The notes beneath the pieces were generated by a model that saw only the letters and a list, made by a program, of their open reading frames with translations, had not been told where the DNA came from and searched no databases. Positions 23,474 through 36,550 of a stretch of DNA of 64,000 nucleotides are shown piece by piece. The DNA comes from Lentinus brumalis (Eukaryota > Basidiomycota > Agaricomycetes > Polyporales > Polyporaceae), in the NCBI GenBank assembly GCA_001792895.1, contig MARA01000005.1, forward strand, positions 682,001-746,000, given 5' to 3'. Each line of letters opens with the position of its first letter. The first letter of the stretch is position 1. Position numbers and translations under genes: made by a program.

Positions 23474-26400
23474 ATGACGAGCTTTGAGAAGACGGTCAAG
23501 CTTGCCTGCAAGCCCAAGGCTGCCCCGCCCAAATCCAAGGTAAGCCCCGACTTCCATCCATCCATCCCGCATACCGGGCACCGACGATCCCCTCGCGTAG
23601 TACCTCGACCCCATCATCGCCGCTACTTGGTCCGAAGATGGCGCAGTACACGACGTCTGCAAGGCCTTGTCCCACGTTTCCGCGAACCGAATGTCATCGT
23701 GAGTACATTGTTTACCGGCCTGGTCATTCCGTGTATCCAGTCGTACATGCTCGCACGTACATCGCGGACGAAAGCGAATTGTGGGCGGCCTATGTTGAGC
23801 TGTCATATATGGTCACAACGTAGTCGTTTCCCGCAAGCACTTCCTACCCCGAGCACACCATAGAATTCTATCGTCCCTCCAGGACCGTCCCGAACTCTCA
23901 CCCGCCTCGGAGATGTTGGGCTATGGGACACTGGCTTGGTGCGGTCAAGGGACCGATTGAGCCCTCTGAACAAACGCGGATCCTGCACCGGACGATGGGC
24001 GGTGAAGTAGCCATTTCTTGGACAAAGGCGACCGATAGGAGTCCGGACTGCGGTGCAGACTGGCCGTGCTGGTGGTATCTTAGCTGGCATGGGTCCCGAG
24101 GCACTCGTTGTGAGGGCGGAGACGCGTTTGCAGTCTTACCGACGCGACGATGGGCAAACGCCTCTGAAGTGTCCATGACCTTGCGCAAACTCCTGCGAGT
24201 CCCCGCCCGAGACACACACGTGAGGATCAAGTCCGATCCTTCAGAGGCGAACGCCCCTGGAACAGGTTACCAGCGCGACCCGGGTTATGACTGGTGTTTG
24301 GATTATGTGTATAAAGCGGGTCATGAGGACGCATTGCTTTACGCTCCCAGCAAATGTTCCGCTCGACTTGTCTTAATCTCCGTACAGGTCGTGTTCAAAG
24401 CACTCCTTGTCCTCCATACAATGATTCGGAATGGCGCGACGGACAACATCCTGCAATACCTATCTTCCTCTGACGTCCTCAAGCTCCGCAACGTGTCCAC
24501 TGGGAACTGGGAAGGTACTGCCCGCATTGGCTTTGCAAGCGCCGCATCAACTCATCACCCAGTACAGGCTACCAGGCCCCGCAGAACCTCCAGAACTACG
24601 CCAAGTACCTAGATACCCGGATACGCGCATACCGCGAACTCAAGCACGATGCCATCCGTGTCCAGTCCGAGACCAACCGGGACATGCGCAACTCAGCGGC
24701 CATCGACGAAGACCTTGAACCGCAAAACCGCAAGAAGGGCAAGAGCGCGCCCCCGCCATCGTCATCTAGCGGGAACCTGCAGCGTAGCAAGACGATGGCA
24801 GGGCGGAAGCTGCGGGTGATGACGGTGGAGAAGGGTCTATTGCGGGAAACGAAGATCGTGCAGAAGATGGTGGACTCCCTGGTTGAATGCCGAGTATGTG
24901 GTCCCTCCTCTCAACACTCCACGTTGGCCCTCAACATGCGCCAGTTCTATCTTGATGACCTGGAGGACGAGCTGAACACCACGGCGCTCCGGATGCTCGT
25001 GAAGGATCTTCTTATCCTCTTCCAGGCGTGCAACGAGGGCGTCATCAATGTTCTCGAGCATTACTTCGAGATGTCCAAGATTGATGCACAGGAAGCGCTT
25101 GCGATCTACAAGCACTTCTGCAAGCAGACGGAGAAGGTGGTAGAGTATCTCGGTGTGGCGAGGAAGCTTCAGAACCTCCTGAACGTCCCTATCCCGAATC
25201 TGCGACATGTACGCTTCCTCCATATCGCACGACGCGCGTGAGCTCATGTTACTCGCAGGCGCCAGTCTCCCTTGCAAGCTCGCTGGAGGAGTATCTGAAC
25301 GACCCGAACTTTGAGCAGAACAGGATCGAGTACAAGACTCAGAAGGAGGCTGCCGAGCGGAATGCCAAGCTGGGTATCAAGGCGTCGCCCAAACCGGCTG
25401 ACAAGCGTACGCTTTCTCGTTGCCGTCTCCGCATTCATCTCTCACATTTCTCGTAGCGGATGACAAGCCACCGGAAGCCAGCACGTCCGCATCAACAGAC
25501 TCGGCGAAGACTCCAGGGCAGAAGGCTATGATCGACTTCTTCACGGCGATCGAAGAAGAGCAACAGACGATGTTCAACCCGCAGACGAACAGGTACGTCT
25601 GCCATTGCATCCGACGCGCAAGTTCTCATTCCGGTTATCCAGCCCGACGACCGCGTACTTCCAGCAACAGGCGGTACACAATCCGTTCCAGCAGCCAATG
25701 ATGACTGGTGTCATGCTGGGTGCTCAGGCGTTCGGTCAGCCGCAGATGCAGGCGCAACCTACTGGATTCATCATGCCGCAACAAACGGCAATGCCAATGG
25801 GTGCAACAAACCCATTCGGCCTCCAGGCACAACCTCAGCAGCAGCAGTTCCAACCGTTCTTGGCGCCTCAGCAGACGGGCTTCTTGCAGCCGCAGACGAC
25901 AGGCTCGAACCCGTTCCGACAGAGCACGCTGTTCCCTCAGGCGACGGGCATGCCTTTCGGCGGCCAGAACATGACTGCACCTATGCAACAACCGCAGAGC
26001 ACAAACCCCTTCCCCATGCAGAGCCAGTCGCCGCCACCACAGAACCCCATGCAGAACTCAACGCCGTTCCAGTCGTCACCGTTCGGTCAACAAACGCAAC
26101 AGCCTACAGGACAGCCGTCGTTCCAGTCGTCACCATTCGGTCAACAAACGCAACAGCCTGCGCCTACAGGACAGCCATCGTTCCCCTTCTCCAACTCTTT
26201 CACAGGGATGCCGTCTGGCCCGGCACCGATTGCGCAGCCGTTCGCGCAACCCGCCGGCTCGGCGTCGACGTCATCCTCCGCACCTCCGCGCTCCGCGACT
26301 GCTCCGCCCACGAAGCCTGGCACATCGAGTTCTCCGCCCCCGATGCAATCAGTCAAGACGCATCAGACGGGTTCGAGAAATCCGTTTGGGCAGGTCGTTA

Positions 26401-27390
26401 CGCCCGCGCCACCAGTGCCAAAGGTACCGACGCTCATGGAACTCGCGATGGGCTTTGGGAATCAGAACAACGCCAATTCGGCAGAGCAACAGCAACAGCA
26501 ACAGCAACAGCAGCCTATGCAGACGGGGGCGTTTCCCAGCTTTAGTTCGAGCTTCAGTTCGAGCTTTGGATCACAAACTGGTGGCACCTCGAGTCCAAAT
26601 GCAAATCCGAACTCGAGCGGCGCGAATGGGTCGATCATGGCGAGTGTGGCGTCATCGTTTTCGTTCGACTCCTCGAAACCTGGTGGCAACCAGAACCCGT
26701 CGTTCTCCTCCCCGCTCATCCCGCAGCCGACGTCGAGTACAACGTCGGGCTCGACCTTCTCCGACTCCATATTCTCTTCCCTATCGTCGCAGCCCACCGG
26801 TGCTACATCATCAGCGGGCGCCCCTTCGATCTCCATCTCATCTACCGGGACCGGCTCCGCGCCTCTTCAGAGACAAACGACTGGGTTCAGCGGCATCAAG
26901 GCGTTCAAGCCGTCCTCGTCGTTTGGCGCCGCACTACTCGAGTCACTCCCGCCCATCCCATCCGCCCCATCAACTCCCGCCACTTCACCCCCAGCGTCCA
27001 ACTCCGGCACAACACTGACGTCGCAGCCGACAGGCTTTCCTGGGCTGGGTGCGCAGCCAACAGGGCTGGGATCGTCGTCGTTCTCGTCGTCGACATCGTC
27101 GTCGCTCGGTGTCGGGCTCCGACCGCAAGCCACCGGGACGCCCGGCGGAGCGAACCCGTTCCGCGCGTCGATGTTCTCTACGGTGCCTTCGAGTAGTCCC
27201 AGCCCTGCTGGGGCGGGAGGATTTGGTGGGTTCTCCTCACAACCGACGGGAGGTGCGTTTGGTTCGACTTCGCCGTTCGGTGCCTTTGGAGGCATGGGCA
27301 CGCAGCCGACTGGGGCATCGCCTGCGTTTGGGACGGGTTCGTTTGCCAGTGGGCTCGGGTCGGGCTTCAACGGCCTCAACGACCCGTCGA

Positions 27391-27430
<40 letters not shown>

Positions 27431-27446
27431 GCAGTCGTTGATCTAG
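23474..27446 (+). CDS. AP180/CALM clathrin assembly protein (ANTH domain)
   Basis: Homologue of yeast Yap1801/Yap1802, binding PI(4,5)P2, clathrin and EH-domain proteins at endocytic sites. Exons: 23474-23539, 23601-23698, 24388-24514, 24568-24893, 24945-25208, 25259-25406, 25457-25592 and 25643-27446. The ANTH domain fills exons 1-6 (FEKTVKLACKPK, YLDPIIAATWSED, VVFKALLVLHTMIRNG, NVSTGNWEG, QNYAKYLDTR). The long C-terminal exon carries at least six NPF motifs (EH-domain ligands), many Q-x-T-G repeats and two polyglutamine runs. At 23671-23673 (CCC) one base is missing relative to the family's PRFREPNV segment; adding it makes the total 2970 nt (989 aa) and puts the exon end in phase. Intron 2 is 689 nt. 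Probably a functional gene with an assembly error. Confidence 0.9.
26487..26513 (+). repeat. CAA/CAG run coding 9 Gln
   Basis: Alternating CAA and CAG codons within the AP180 C-terminal exon encode nine glutamines. The codon mixing should make the tract fairly stable. Confidence 0.9.
27393..27434 (+). repeat. CAG/CAA run coding 14 Gln
   Basis: Fourteen glutamine codons end the AP180 protein just before its terminal SLI. The last six codons are pure CAG, a likely length-variable site between strains. Confidence 0.9.
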
Positions 27447-28592
27447 TATGACGTTGCCGAGGCTCGTTCACCGCCGCTACTGCTTGCTTGCAGCACCTCT
27501 TTGCCTTGATGAGTATACAGTACTTTGACGATCGCGGCCGTCTCGGCGGTCTGCACATGCACATACACTTCACTCCTTCCAGCCTTTCGTCCCTTCTCGC
27601 TTTCTGCTATTTGCTTTCCGCACACGCGCACGACACATATACACACACTCCTTTATGACCATCCTGCTTTCGCCTTTAATTATCGACACGGACAGTACTA
27701 GTACTATTACTTGGCTTGCGTTTGCATGGGGGTCTCGGTTGAGGGCCGGAAATGGGGAATGGAGGTGCCTGGTGGGCAGAGGACAGAGGAGAGGGTTCAA
27801 GGCGAGGAACCCAAGACGCAGTTGGTGGGTCGGCGCGACATGGTTCGGTGGCACCGTTTGGTGCCGGCCTCTTACGATACGACAGTACACTTTGGTCTCG
27901 CGCAGAGAGGATACCCGGCGTAATTGTACAGTTCATCTTTTCTCCTCCTTGCGTTCCTGTGGGGTGTCCGTGGCTGCGTGTGTGCGGAGCCTTCCTGGTC
28001 ATGCAGGTACGCATCAAAGTGTGAGTAATCGCTTGCTCAGGCTCGAGGTCGAGAAGGGTATGGACGAGCAATGCGTGCTTGGCATTGAATATGGAGCCAT
28101 TGAGGCTCGTCCAGTGGCGCCAATATATGTATGTACTATATGAGTACATACATACTTGGTGCAGGCAGAAGTATGAGAGCTTCTCGAAGTCTATGGAGTG
28201 CCCTATTGCACATGATAATAGAGAGAATTGATGGGACCTGTTCCGACGGCGCGGCGGGAGTTCACGGAGTCAGATGTCGAGCTGCGCACTCGGAGGTCAT
28301 GATATTTCGTCGGAGGGGCTGAGTGGAACAACTGTATTCCTTCGTGCAGGATCTTCTCGATCTCGCCGAGTCGGACATCGCGAAGACATGGCACCGTCGG
28401 GAGGGCGCGAAGGAGAGAGAGAAGCCGAAGGGCCGGGAGGAGAACTGTTTCCCCAGATCAGCTGACGGTCGGGCCGGATTGCCGGCGTTCAGTATTGCCT
28501 ATTGGTATGACGCTGCTTCAGCCTGAGCTCTGCCAATAAGTACGCGCTCAGCATGCGGAGCACATCGCAGACCATCCCCCGTCCCCACCACC
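27447..28592. other. Intergenic, no gene seen
   Basis: The AP180 3' flank and glycerol kinase promoter. An AT-rich imperfect palindrome lies around 28126-28157 (tatatgtatgtac...gtacatacatac). No coding or RNA gene is supported. Confidence 0.5.
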
Positions 28593-30642
28593 ATGTCCGC
28601 TCTCAAGCAGGGTGAATTCGTCGGCTCCCTCGACTGCGGCACGACGTACGCGACTCTTTCCCCGTCTCTGACGATGTGCTGAACGTCCTTCGCGTCTTGC
28701 AGCTCGACCCGCTTCCTCGTCTTCGACAAGCATGCAGACATCGTCGCCCAGCATCAGATAGAGTACCCCCAGTACTACCCCGAGCCCGGGTGAGTATATG
28801 CGTCGCGTCGACGGTCGCATCCCCTATCGCGTGCTGATAGCTTGTCGCACAGTTGGCACGAGCAGGACCCCGACGAGCTCGTCCAGAGCTGCGAGGTCTG
28901 CATCAACGAGGCATCCAAGGCCCTCGAGGCGGCAGGCTGGGCGAAGGAGAGCATCAAGGCCATTGGTACGTCGCCCCATCACTTTTTGGTCAAGTGACCG
29001 TGATGCCGCCCAGGGACGACAGCTCCTGACGCGTCCATTCCCTCGCAATCGCGCAGGTATCACGAACCAGCGTGAGAGTGCAGTCGCCTGGAGCCGCAAG
29101 ACGGGAAAGCCCCTGTGCCGCCTCATCGTCTGGGACGATGCGCGCACGAAGAACACCGTCGCACACTTTGACCACAAACTCCAGACTGTTGGCATCGAGG
29201 TCAAGCCCGGCCAGTTCAAGAAGGGCGAGGAGGGCGTCGAGGCTCTTCGTCAACTGTGAGTCTTGTCTGCGAGCTGTATTCTCAGTGTCCGTGCTGACCG
29301 CATATCATCGCGCAGTTCTGGTCTTCCGATCTCGACGTACTTCTCAGCCATCAAGTTGCGATGGATGATCGACCACCACGAGAACGTACGGAAAGCGCAC
29401 GACGAGGATGACCTGTTGTTCGGTACCGTCGAGTCTTGGATTCTCTATGTATGCATTTGCACACCATCTTCCTGTATGCGTGTCCACTCACCTTTTTCCA
29501 CAGCGCCTTACCGACAAGATTCACATCACTGACGTTACCAATGCGTCCCGTACTCTCCTTATGAACCTCAACACGCTCCAGTGGGACCCAGTTCTGCTCA
29601 AGTTCTTTGAGATCAAGGACTCTGTCCTGCCGAAGATCGTCTCCTCATCCGAGGTATACGGCGAACTCCAGACTACCGTCCTGAAGGGCGTGAAGGTGGC
29701 TGGTCTTGCCGGCGACCAGCAGGCTGCTCTCATCGGAAATAAGTGCTTCAGACAGGGCGAGGCGAAGTGCACGTACGGGACCGGCGCGTTCCTCCTGTTC
29801 TGCACGGGCGACGAGGTCGTGCTCAGCAAGCACGGTCTCCTCTCCACCGTCGCATACAAGGACGGTCCCACGGGCAAGCCGGTATATGCCCTCGAGGGAT
29901 CCAGTGAGCAGCCCTCCCACATCGAGCGATCCATGCATATACTCACTTTCGCTGGTTAGTCGCCGTTGCTGGAAGCGCGATCAAGTGGCTGCGAGACACC
30001 ATGTCGCTCGTCTCCACCGCCGCGGAGGTCAACACCCTCGCGCAGTCCGTCCCGACACCGGAGGCGTCTACTTCGTCACCGCGTTCTCCGGGCTGCTCGC
30101 GCCGTACTGGGACCCGGGCGCGGCGGGCCTCCTGATCGGGCTCACCTCGTACACGACCCCAGCGCACATTGCGCTCGCGACGCTCGAGGCGAACGCGTTC
30201 CAGACGCGCGCGATCCTCGAGAGCATGAAGCTCGACTCGAATGCGGAGTTGAAGCACCTCATGGTCGACGGCGGGATGACGAACGGGGACATGGTCATGA
30301 AGGTCCTGGCGGACATTGGCGGGTTCACCGTCATCCGCCCCGAGATGCGAGAGTGCGTCCTCTCTCCCCGCGGGCGTTTCGTCCTGCACCCCGTTTCTGA
30401 TGCCTGACATTGATGGCTTTCATTGCAGGTCGACGGCACTGGGCTCGGCGCTGCTCGCGGGGTCTGCGATCCGGCTGCACGGGTGGGATATCAGCAAGCC
30501 CGAGACGCTCGCGGAGGTGAACACGAAGGGGAACCTCGAGTTCGCCCCTAGCATGCCCGAGGACGCGCGCGAGAAGCGGTGGCAAGGGTGGAAGCGCGCC
30601 ATCCAGCGGTCTCTGGGCTGGGAGGAGGGCGTCGACGAGTAG
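28593..30642 (+). CDS. GUT1: Glycerol kinase (FGGY family)
   Basis: Phosphorylates glycerol to glycerol-3-phosphate with ATP, the first step of cytosolic glycerol use. Eight exons fit: 28593-28645, 28703-28789, 28854-28965, 29057-29255, 29316-29448, 29504-29903, 29960-30353 and 30429-30642. Diagnostic blocks are [13 protein letters not shown] (ATP-binding loop), [17 protein letters not shown], the [11 protein letters not shown] segment, [40 protein letters not shown] and [20 protein letters not shown]. Length with one restored base is 530 aa, normal for eukaryotic glycerol kinases. Exon 7 reads out of frame after 30051-30053 (CCC before GACACC); one extra C restores [10 protein letters not shown] and makes the total 1593 nt. 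I treat the break as an assembly error. Confidence 0.92.
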
Positions 30643-33600
30643 GTGTATGTACGGGGCGCTCCGTCAGAGGGTAGATGGACGTCCAAGTCGGTGTGACGTA
30701 TCATTACACCTGGACGTCGAGCGTTGGGCGAAGAAGACATGTATATTCTTGTATACCTAGCTAGTACTATTGCTCGGCGTGATCAACATGTATCGAAAAA
30801 TGTGTATTCCATCTCTGCAGTTCGTATCTGGGTTCGCATCCCCGGCTACCTCAGGCCGGTGTATAGCGTCCTCCCCGCATGTCGCTCGCGGGAGTGCTTG
30901 CATACTCAGTACACTGGCGATTCCGGCTTCCGACGTGTGGGCACTGGACCATGAGTCCGTGGGGAGATAAGTGAGTACTAGTATCTGGACTTCGTCGAGA
31001 TGCCTCCTCCTCCTCCAGACAAATCCTGCGAGGGCTAACTGAGCGAGGCGAACAGTACTAAGTACGGTAGTTACTAAATCGATATGTAGATCGATCGCCT
31101 CCGGGCGCTTCAGTTGCCTCTTTCAACGGCTTTGTCAGCAGATTGCCGCGTGCGCGCCGAGTCCTTCCGAGTCCCAGCGTTCGACTCGTCCGCCTGGCGA
31201 AGTAGATCTTCTCCTCTCTGATATCGTCCTCTCTGCTTGACCCTGAGTAAATCTTAAGCTTATGTGCGACGAAGATATTGGGCAGTGCTAGCAAATATTG
31301 GCTGCAAAGAACCACTGGCGAAGGCTAAGTACCAGTGAAGTGCTCGACCTTGGCAGGCCTCAGAGTCAAGGCCTGTGCCAACATAGCAGAGTCTAGCCAT
31401 GCTCTGGTGTGCCAGAGGATGAGAAGGCCCACGTCTAAAATTTTCGGGATGATACTCACGAATTTCAAGCTTCGCAACGCCTGCAGGTTCGTGCAACCTG
31501 ATGGCCATCATACACATACACGCATCGGGTAAGTGTTCTGAATGCTGTATGGTGTATTGCGCCGCTGACCCTGGACTCCCTTGTACTCCATAGAAGACAT
31601 GTCTACACTTTCCGCTCCTTAATTATGGCCTTACTCGTAGAGGCTTGCGTATCCCTCGCCCGGGCAGCACATCCCTCCCTCGTGTCGGTGACCGCCTCGC
31701 CTCGGCGTGCGGTCAGAATTGCAGGAGAGTGCAAGTAGGGCGGGTCCTGCAACCGTTCTATTACGCTGCCTTGGCATCTGCGAGATCTCGCACTCCAGTC
31801 ACGAGGATGGCACCTTCAGCAAAAGACATCCACTAATCTGAGAAGAAGCTGACAAGAATCGTTCAGCGCCGTGACTGTAATGACCTCCGGGCCGTGCGGT
31901 GGCGGATGTACAGACTGGACGGAGGTGCTTACGGCTTTCTGCTACACCTTGTGGCTCGTCAAGAGCCTCCGCCACCGTTCGCGTCGAGCTTGAAACATGC
32001 AATTGAACCGTTCCATCCCGCACCGCTCACTACGTCCTTGCTCCTCGGGTACATTCCTTCCGCTTCTTCCTCTCACGGCAGATTCACTCCTACCGACTCA
32101 CGCCGTCCCCTACGTCGTCACCTGATTCTACGCTCCCGGGGGCGTCGCGCCCCTTCCCAGTCAGCCAGACGTGGTCTGTAGCCCCGCTGTGCGCTACTGG
32201 ATTTTTGTGGATCCTTGTTGACGCCTCAAGGGTACGCGATGAGTATTCTCGACAACCACTTGTCAAGATTCGCACGTATCGTGCCTGGACCTCAAGTACG
32301 TATACTTGACCGCGGTCGGCGAGGTTAGCATCAGCTCCGTGTGCCAGGCTCGTACCACTGTCTAGAAAACATGCATCGCCACAATGCCTCGCCGTCGCCG
32401 CATGTGTACCGCAGTCTTCTGGATTCGCTGCCCCTGCTCGGGTCTACGTAGGTGCGCACTACACGTGTACGCTAGAAGGCGTCGGTGCCTATGTAAGGGT
32501 CCACAGATCTAGTTTACAGATCAGTGAGATCCCAGCTCACCGAACGGGCGATGTTTCGCTACCAAGTTGTCTCCCGTAGGCAGACGGTTGGGCGGGCCTA
32601 TTGAAGGAGGGAGGACGGCCCTACAACCAAGGGAATGACGTGGAGGTTTTTTGCGGGGTGCGGAGAAGGATCCCGCGCTCTTGCCTGGTCTGTCGGTGGC
32701 TAGTTGGGTTCCAACTATCCGCTCCTTATCTCTTGGACTCATCCAACGCAGCTGGAAAGAGACCATGCTAACCATCAGCAGAGCTGTGCGTCGTGACACG
32801 GACGACGACGCTACTGGAGGCAAGTTGCCTCCTTGTTCCAAACGAACGTACACGTTGCGGAGGTACGTATCCTGTGCGAGTATACGCTCGCTGCCTATAA
32901 GAACCGCAGGTATGAAGCATCGCGTTCGTCTCCTTCGCATCTCAACCCTTCCCCCGTGCGCCCGCAATGAAATGGCCCTCAAGAGGAAGCTATCTTCGGA
33001 CGACGATGGCGGCCGCATCGTGCGGTGTTCCATGTCGGCAAGGTTCCGTCCTGAAGACCGCTCTGGACCCAAGAAGGGGCATCGACATGGTGGCCTTGCC
33101 CGCCCAGTATCGAAGAAACTGATCATCGGAGCGAACAACAAGGCGAGTCTCTGCTTTTTTCGCAGCAGTTTGGGACACTGACAGCGACCAATAATGATAG
33201 GTCATCCCTGGACTATCAAATTGGGACGAAGAATTGGGACGACAGCCGTCGATGACGATCCCGCTCTCGCTCGCAATGCGCATGCAACCCAGCGACCACA
33301 GGATCCTTAAAAATCACACTTGACCTTGGAATATCACCGTCTAGCCCGGATGCCTGCACACCGACCTCCGTGCCGACTGACCTTTCGTCGAGACTTGTCA
33401 CAATAGACACTGATGAAGTAGAAGGTTTCGTCGCACAGTCCTTGTCATTCCGTCATGTGGCGGATCCAACGCTGATAGAGAGGGGCGCAGAAACAGACCG
33501 CATCGACCTATCCTCGTACACGCGAGCCTTCCCCGAAGTTAGGCATCAATATCATGTCCACAAATCGTGATCCTGTTGCGGTCCACGACGTCGTCAGATG

Positions 33601-34951
33601 TTCTCCCGGGTTTCGCCCTGACGGGATCGTTCGCAGTACGCCCCATGAGTCCGGTTGAACGCGGCGTTCCCGCCATCATGCGTGCGGCCCACAGCGTCCG
33701 CCAAGCCAGCGATCCACCCCACAGCTTGCCCCACTGGTACCACCGTCCGCAGTTTGACCATAATCCTCTCGTGCACAATCACTCACCCGTCCTTGGTGGG
33801 GATCGCTCATTTGCCTCTTACTCACCGCCATATATCCATGCAATGTCTCCCATCTCCGCCGCTCGCTGGACCGCCACAGCACAGGGCGATGAGAATTGTG
33901 TCAGGAAGGTATCCCGGCGTCGGACCAAGTCCACCGTGGCTATCAGGACGCCATACAGGTCGTGGAGATCAGGACGCCATACAGGTCGTGGGGGCAGACC
34001 GCAAGACGGACACTCGAGCAGATTATGATCATCTAATTCCCTTCATCGACTTGAGAAAGTACCGCCGGGCATCGTATATCGTCCCTCGAAAGGATAGGCC
34101 GTACATCCAGACCAATGCAGAGCCCGTCAACTTCCACACGGAAGGCACGTCAACATCGGACTAGGAGACCATACAAGACATGATGTCCCTTCCGCTACCA
34201 CCGCCAAGCTTGAGTTACGTGGGAGCGGCGCCACGGTGTCGAGTCTGTCTTCGCTTGCTGGGTCAGCCATCCGACGCCGCCGTGACCGGGCTATCCCTAT
34301 CGCGCAACAAGGCGTCGCACCGCGGAGCGGAACTCGCTGAACAATGATCGGAGGGTCCTATGCGTTGACATTCGTCCGAGAGGAGATGAAGGACGAGTTT
34401 ATGTCCTATCAGGGTACTTACTGACCATGCCCGCATATTCCACCCTGTCGGCATCTGTCTCCTTGTCTTCGTTATGCGACTTATGTAAATCAAATATGTA
34501 TGCACGGGCTCAGCCCATAGAGCGGACGGCACAGCCGATATGATTCACCCAGTGAAATGCTATCAATCTAATCACATTGATACCAGATGCAACGATACAG
34601 CATGTATATATGCGTGATACAAAGTTCGTGGTCTATGTCATGACGGCGTCATAAGGCGTCGTGCCCAGCACGAATAAACAGCTATACGGGTACGAGAACA
34701 AGGCGCGGAATAAAGGGGATAAAGTTAGCTATGTACGTAGAAGAAGAACAAGGGATATGAAAAGCCGATCAGAACACCTGACGACGCAACATGCGGAAGA
34801 ACAAGGACATAAGAGCAACGCAGCCAGCCACCATGAGCAGAGGAGCGCACTCGAGAAGTGAATACACTAGCGTAAAGAGCAACTGTCCTTTTGAAAAGCC
34901 GGAGCACAAGGGGTATTGGTCGAGACGAATGAACGGTCCATGTCGAGACAC
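30643..34951. other. 4.3-kb interval without a supported gene
   Basis: No frame longer than about 200 codons with plausible splice sites or recognisable motifs was found, and no TE ends were identified. The interval is AT-richer than the genes in places (34560-34760). It contains one 26-bp tandem duplication, listed separately. It could hide a fast-evolving gene or decayed TE. Confidence 0.45.
33942..33991 (+). repeat. 26-bp tandem duplication
   Basis: The word atcaggacgccatacaggtc, extended by gtgg, occurs twice in a row with period 26 (starts 33942 and 33968). Nothing suggests a function. Confidence 0.85.
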
Positions 34952-36479
34952 TCAGCCAGAGGGTCGTGGTCCGTGTCCGTGTCCGGGAGCGCCACCAGGG
35001 GGAGCCGAGTAATCGTAGCCAGAGCGAGAAGGTCCAAAGTAGGGCTCAGTCTGACCGTGTGAGGTGTTCGAGAGGTCGCTGATACCGATGTCTAGCTGGG
35101 GGTAGCAGAACACGGGCATTGTAGAGTCGGCAGGCCCTTGTGGCCAGCTGTAGTCCTCGAGCTCCGAGTACTGAGTCTGCTGCGGCTGCCCGGGCACTGC
35201 ACGGTGCCGAGGACGGTCAGCCGCACGTTTACAGAGAGACAGGCGACGTCGAGAACGCACCCGCAACGCGCGATGGCGAATACTGCGCGGGTCCGAGTAG
35301 CGTCGGGTCATAGTTTGCATAGGCTGTTTCAGCGCTTGGAGCGTGGACGCCGCCTTCCTGTCCCCATAACAGATCACCACCCTCTGCTAGAGGGTCGGGC
35401 GACAGAGGAGGAAGCTCCGGGACGTCTATACATGACACACGTGAAGGAGGATAATACGACGCTCAGCTGTGGCACTCACCCGACGGTCCGCCCTTGGGTC
35501 CAACCGTAGGAGAGTATTCAAAATCAAAGAGTGATTCCGTGTATGGCGATCCCGACTGCACGCTAGGGGGGATGCTTCCTCCTCGCATAGATGGGGTATA
35601 CGGAACAGAAGGTTGGCGCCATGGAGAGAAAGGGTCGATGGGGATAGTTCATGAGGTTCGTAGGGCGGAGGCCGATGGGAGAAGGGGGCGGCGACAGCAA
35701 AGAAAGGGAGTTCGTTGACGGCGTGCCAAGTGGGTTGGATGGAGTCAGACCTGGGGTCGGATATTGTCCGAGCATAAAGCTAGATGTAATGGGCGCCTGT
35801 CGATCGGAGCCACGATACACGACTGGCGACATAGGCTGAAGGAGTGGGTCCGGGCGGGCATGCGGATGCACAGGCGGATGAACAGATCTGGGCCAAGAGC
35901 TAGGCATAGCAGCGGACATGTAGCCGTCGGGAGACATCTCGCCTGCTAGCATCGTGCTGGAATGACTGCGCGGGAAGTACCCCCCTGCCGCGAGCACCGT
36001 GGGATGACTCTGTGTCGAACGATGTCCAGCCAGTGAGGGACGACGCCGTCCAGACGGACCAGCCTGGGGAGCGTCGTCGGTTGCCTCGCGGTGACCTACC
36101 CGCGCCGAGGAGGATGAGGCTACGCTGAGCGCACCGATACTTGGGCGGCGCTCGCCGCGCCTCACGCCGTCTCTCCTCCCCCTCCCACGCTCCGGCGCAG
36201 AATTGGACCGATGAACGGAGGACGAGGGGACAAGCCCAACCTCGTACTGAGCCTGAATTTGAGCGGGCGGGGAGAGCCTGATCGTGTGCTGCGATCCACC
36301 GACAGATGGTGGTGCCTGCGCTTGTTCAACTTAAAACTCGCCAACAAATGTCTCTTGCGGGCCCGGGCCATCTTTCGGCCTGCCAAATGGGCGACGCGAC
36401 TAGACATGATGGTAACCGTCAGTATCCCAGGACACCCCACTAGTGCACACAAATCACATACCGGCTTCTTCTTGGCCAT
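34952..36479 (-). CDS. Low-complexity Ser/Pro-rich protein, function unknown
   Basis: I do not recognise a family. Four exons fit: 36479-36462 (MAKKKP), 36315-35480, 35425-35261 and 35196-34952, ending GHGPRPSG. The product of about 421 aa is rich in Ser, Pro, Gly and Arg, with an Arg-rich stretch (RGRGRRDGVRRGERR), several SP/TP motifs (YTPSM, SPSTP) and an aromatic/acidic C-terminal third (ELEDYSWPQGP, DIGISDL). Such composition is common in fungal regulatory proteins, but no DNA-binding domain is visible. Exon 2 changes frame twice; one base missing in each of two G runs on the + strand (35684-35688 and 35632-35634) restores the frame and gives 1266 nt. One deleted base would also balance the total, so this repair is less certain than others. 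Confidence 0.55.
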
Positions 36480-36520
36480 GGCTCTTACAGTCCTCGTAGG
36501 TCGCGCTGGTGAGTACAGCA

Positions 36521-36550
36521 GGGGGCGGGGTCGGGGTCGGGGTGTCGGGG
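36521..36550 (+). promoter_or_regulatory. G-quadruplex motif upstream of the 36479 start
   Basis: Five G-runs of four to five separated by one to four bases lie 42-71 bp upstream of the minus-strand start at 36479. The motif fits a canonical G-quadruplex with short loops; the coding-strand side is C-rich (potential i-motif). Confidence 0.6.

Noticed and set aside
23700..24387. The long plus-strand frame 23923-24612 as an extra AP180 exon or separate gene
   Set aside because: It has no family motif before VVFKAL. The flanking ANTH sequence joins directly across the interval once the C-run break is allowed, so it is intronic.
33567..34164. Open frames with PYRSWRSGRHTGRG-type repeats
   Set aside because: The repetition comes from the 26-bp DNA tandem duplication, read in two frames; no other coding evidence.
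36322..36461. In-frame TAA near 36331 as a pseudogene mark in the 34952-36479 gene
   Set aside because: A GTATGT...CAG intron (36316-36461) removes the stop and joins MAKKKP to APPSVGG in phase, so no stop is present in the spliced frame.
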